A stretch of DNA of 7,690 bases, from contig JAJRVM010000369.1 of assembly GCA_024277285.1 (NCBI GenBank), forward strand, positions 1-7,690, in the 5' to 3' direction. The notes beneath the pieces were generated by a model. The model was not told where the DNA came from. It searched no databases and worked only from the letters and a program-made list of their open reading frames with translations. The DNA is from Planctomycetota bacterium. GTDB taxonomy: Bacteria > Planctomycetota > Planctomycetia > Pirellulales > Pirellulaceae. The position numbers were made by a program, and so were the translations under genes. This document shows, piece after piece, positions 6,569-7,690 of this stretch (its first letter is position 1; every line of letters starts with the position of its first letter).

Positions 6569-6580
6569 TTACTGTCACGC

Positions 6581-7471
6581 TCATTCATCAACGAAGCGGC
6601 GCATAAGATTACCGTAAGCGTCGATGCGACGGTCACGCAAAAAGGGCCAGTGTGTACGGGCGGTATTAACCAGGCTGCGTTGGCACTGCACGATCACAAG
6701 GTCTTCCTGATCGCGCGCTGCGCGGCTGAGCACGTTTCCATACGGATCGGTGACAAACGACGCCCCCCAAAATTCCAACGCGTCTTCGCGGCCGATTCGG
6801 TTGGCAGCGGCGACATACAATCCGTTGGCGATGGAATGTCCACGCATTACCGTTTCCCAAGCGTTGTGTTGGCTCTCACCCTGCGTTTCCTTTTCGTCTG
6901 GTAGCCAGCCGATCGCGGTTGGGTAGAAGATAATCTCGGCGCCTTGCAAGGCCATAAGTCGAGCCGCTTCGGGAAACCACTGATCCCAGCAAATACCGAC
7001 CCCGAGGCAACCAAAACGGGTCGAGAAGGTACGAAAGCCGAGATCACCGGGTGTGAAATAGAACTTCTCGTAATAGAGCGGATCGTCGGGAATGTGCATC
7101 TTGCGATACATCCCTAGATCCGTGCCATCCGCGTCGAATACAACCGCCGTATTGTGATAGATCCCTGCAGCGCGTAGCTCGAACAACGAACCGATCACCA
7201 CGACTTGATGGTCGCGAGCCGCCTGCTGCAACACCGCGCTGGTGGGGCCCGGAATCGGTTCGGCCGAAGCAAAACGAGCGTGATCTTCGCGCTGGCACAG
7301 GTAGTGCGTGGCAAACAACTCCTGCAAGCAGACGATATTGGCACCTTGCCGCGCCGCGGCCGCGATACGTGCAACGGCCCTGGCGACGTTCGCCTGCTTC
7401 GACTCGACGCACACCATCTGTACCAAGGCGATCGTTACGGTGTCAGGCAAGGTGGTTGAATTGTCCGGCAT
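6581..7471 (-). CDS. aguB: N-carbamoylputrescine amidase (nitrilase superfamily)
   Basis: The enzyme hydrolyses N-carbamoylputrescine to putrescine, CO2 and ammonia, completing the agmatine route after AguA. The 296 residues match the usual length. The carbon-nitrogen hydrolase triad is visible: Glu51 (CLQELF, 48-53), Lys124 (YRKMHIPD, 122-129) and Cys161 (GICWDQWFPEAAR, 159-171). The DDPLYYEKFYFTPGD stretch (129-143) and the residues around the Cys are typical of the carbamoylputrescine subfamily rather than general nitrilases or beta-ureidopropionases. The frame is open to an ATG at 7555, but the added 28 residues resemble nothing in the family. ATG 7471 puts the conserved IALVQM strand at residue 14, and a weak GGGA lies 9 bp upstream of it. 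The gene is upstream of aguA in a probable operon. No arginine decarboxylase, which would make agmatine, is in the window. Confidence 0.95.
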   Translation of the reverse strand: MPDNSTTLPDTVTIALVQMVCVESKQANVARAVARIAAAARQGANIVCLQELFATHYLCQREDHARFASAEPIPGPTSAVLQQAARDHQVVVIGSLFELRAAGIYHNTAVVFDADGTDLGMYRKMHIPDDPLYYEKFYFTPGDLGFRTFSTRFGCLGVGICWDQWFPEAARLMALQGAEIIFYPTAIGWLPDEKETQGESQHNAWETVMRGHSIANGLYVAAANRIGREDALEFWGASFVTDPYGNVLSRAARDQEDLVIVQCQRSLVNTARTHWPFLRDRRIDAYGNLMRRFVDE

Positions 7472-7591
7472 GACGCGATTTCCCAACAACCGACTCGGCC
7501 CCGCGACACAACGTGCCCGGTCCCACTGTTCGCGTTTCGCTCCCCACCCTTGCACGTATTCGCGACATTTGATGCGTGTGCGAAGCCGGCA

Positions 7592-7690
7592 CTACGACAC
7601 GGCCGCGTCAATCGACCGATCCATGCGTTTTTGCGCAGCGCTGGTGTCCAATTCCAACTCGATCGTGACGCTCCAGCGTCCTTGCGCGTC
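7592..7690 (-). CDS. C-terminal fragment of an unidentified protein (5' end outside window)
   Basis: Read on the - strand from the right edge, one frame is open for 32 codons to a TAG at 7592-7594. The product ends GRWSVTIELELDTSAAQKR followed by MDRSIDAAVS. This amphipathic strand-then-helix ending with normal codon use looks like a genuine C-terminus, but it is too short to place in a family. It is on the same strand as aguB, 120 bp upstream of the chosen aguB start, so it could be the preceding gene of the same transcription unit. The 120-bp spacer shows no clear promoter or hairpin. Confidence 0.5.
   Translation of the reverse strand, partial: DAQGRWSVTIELELDTSAAQKRMDRSIDAAVS

Noticed and set aside
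7472..7555. N-terminal extension of aguB to an ATG at 7555.
   Set aside because: The extra 28 residues match nothing in the amidase family, which starts shortly before the IALVQM strand. The ATG at 7471 gives the usual length.

Overview
The window looks like a chromosomal segment from a planctomycete, probably Pirellulales-like. The reasons are the moderately high GC content, start sites without clear Shine-Dalgarno sequences, a planctomycete-style 'FSL..LL..TTFVAL' membrane motif at 3537-4289, and a very large ABC-2 permease carrying a propeller-like domain. The assignment rests on style and not on a marker gene. I see no rRNA, tRNA, CRISPR array, insertion sequence or prophage gene.

Left part (1-3453, + strand): the tail of a probable membrane protein (to 186) is followed 7 bp later by an ABC transporter ATPase (194-1171). 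Its stop overlaps, in ATGA, the start of a 761-residue ABC-2 type permease (1168-3453). The permease has six predicted membrane segments and two large extracytoplasmic regions, the second of which reads like a seven-bladed beta-propeller. The three genes look like one operon coding for a membrane exporter of unknown substrate.

Middle (3454-5295): three copies of a 15-bp repeat cover the permease stop. A convergent gene (3537-4289, - strand) encodes an eight-helix membrane protein of unknown function. A 151-bp divergent spacer separates it from a shikimate dehydrogenase family gene (4441-5295, + strand). That enzyme keeps the catalytic Lys/Asp pair and the dinucleotide-binding loop but differs from the canonical family at several substrate-binding positions.

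Right part (5296-7690, - strand): agmatine deiminase (aguA, 5308-6414) lies downstream of N-carbamoylputrescine amidase (aguB, 6581-7471). Together they convert agmatine to putrescine, releasing ammonia and CO2, which is the arginine-decarboxylase route to polyamines. The tail of another - strand gene enters from the right edge (7592-7690). aroE and aguA converge with 12 bp between their stops, and an 11-bp-stem hairpin covers both stop codons, so it may be a shared bidirectional terminator. Short tandem duplications of 9-16 bp recur across the window, mostly at gene ends and in spacers.
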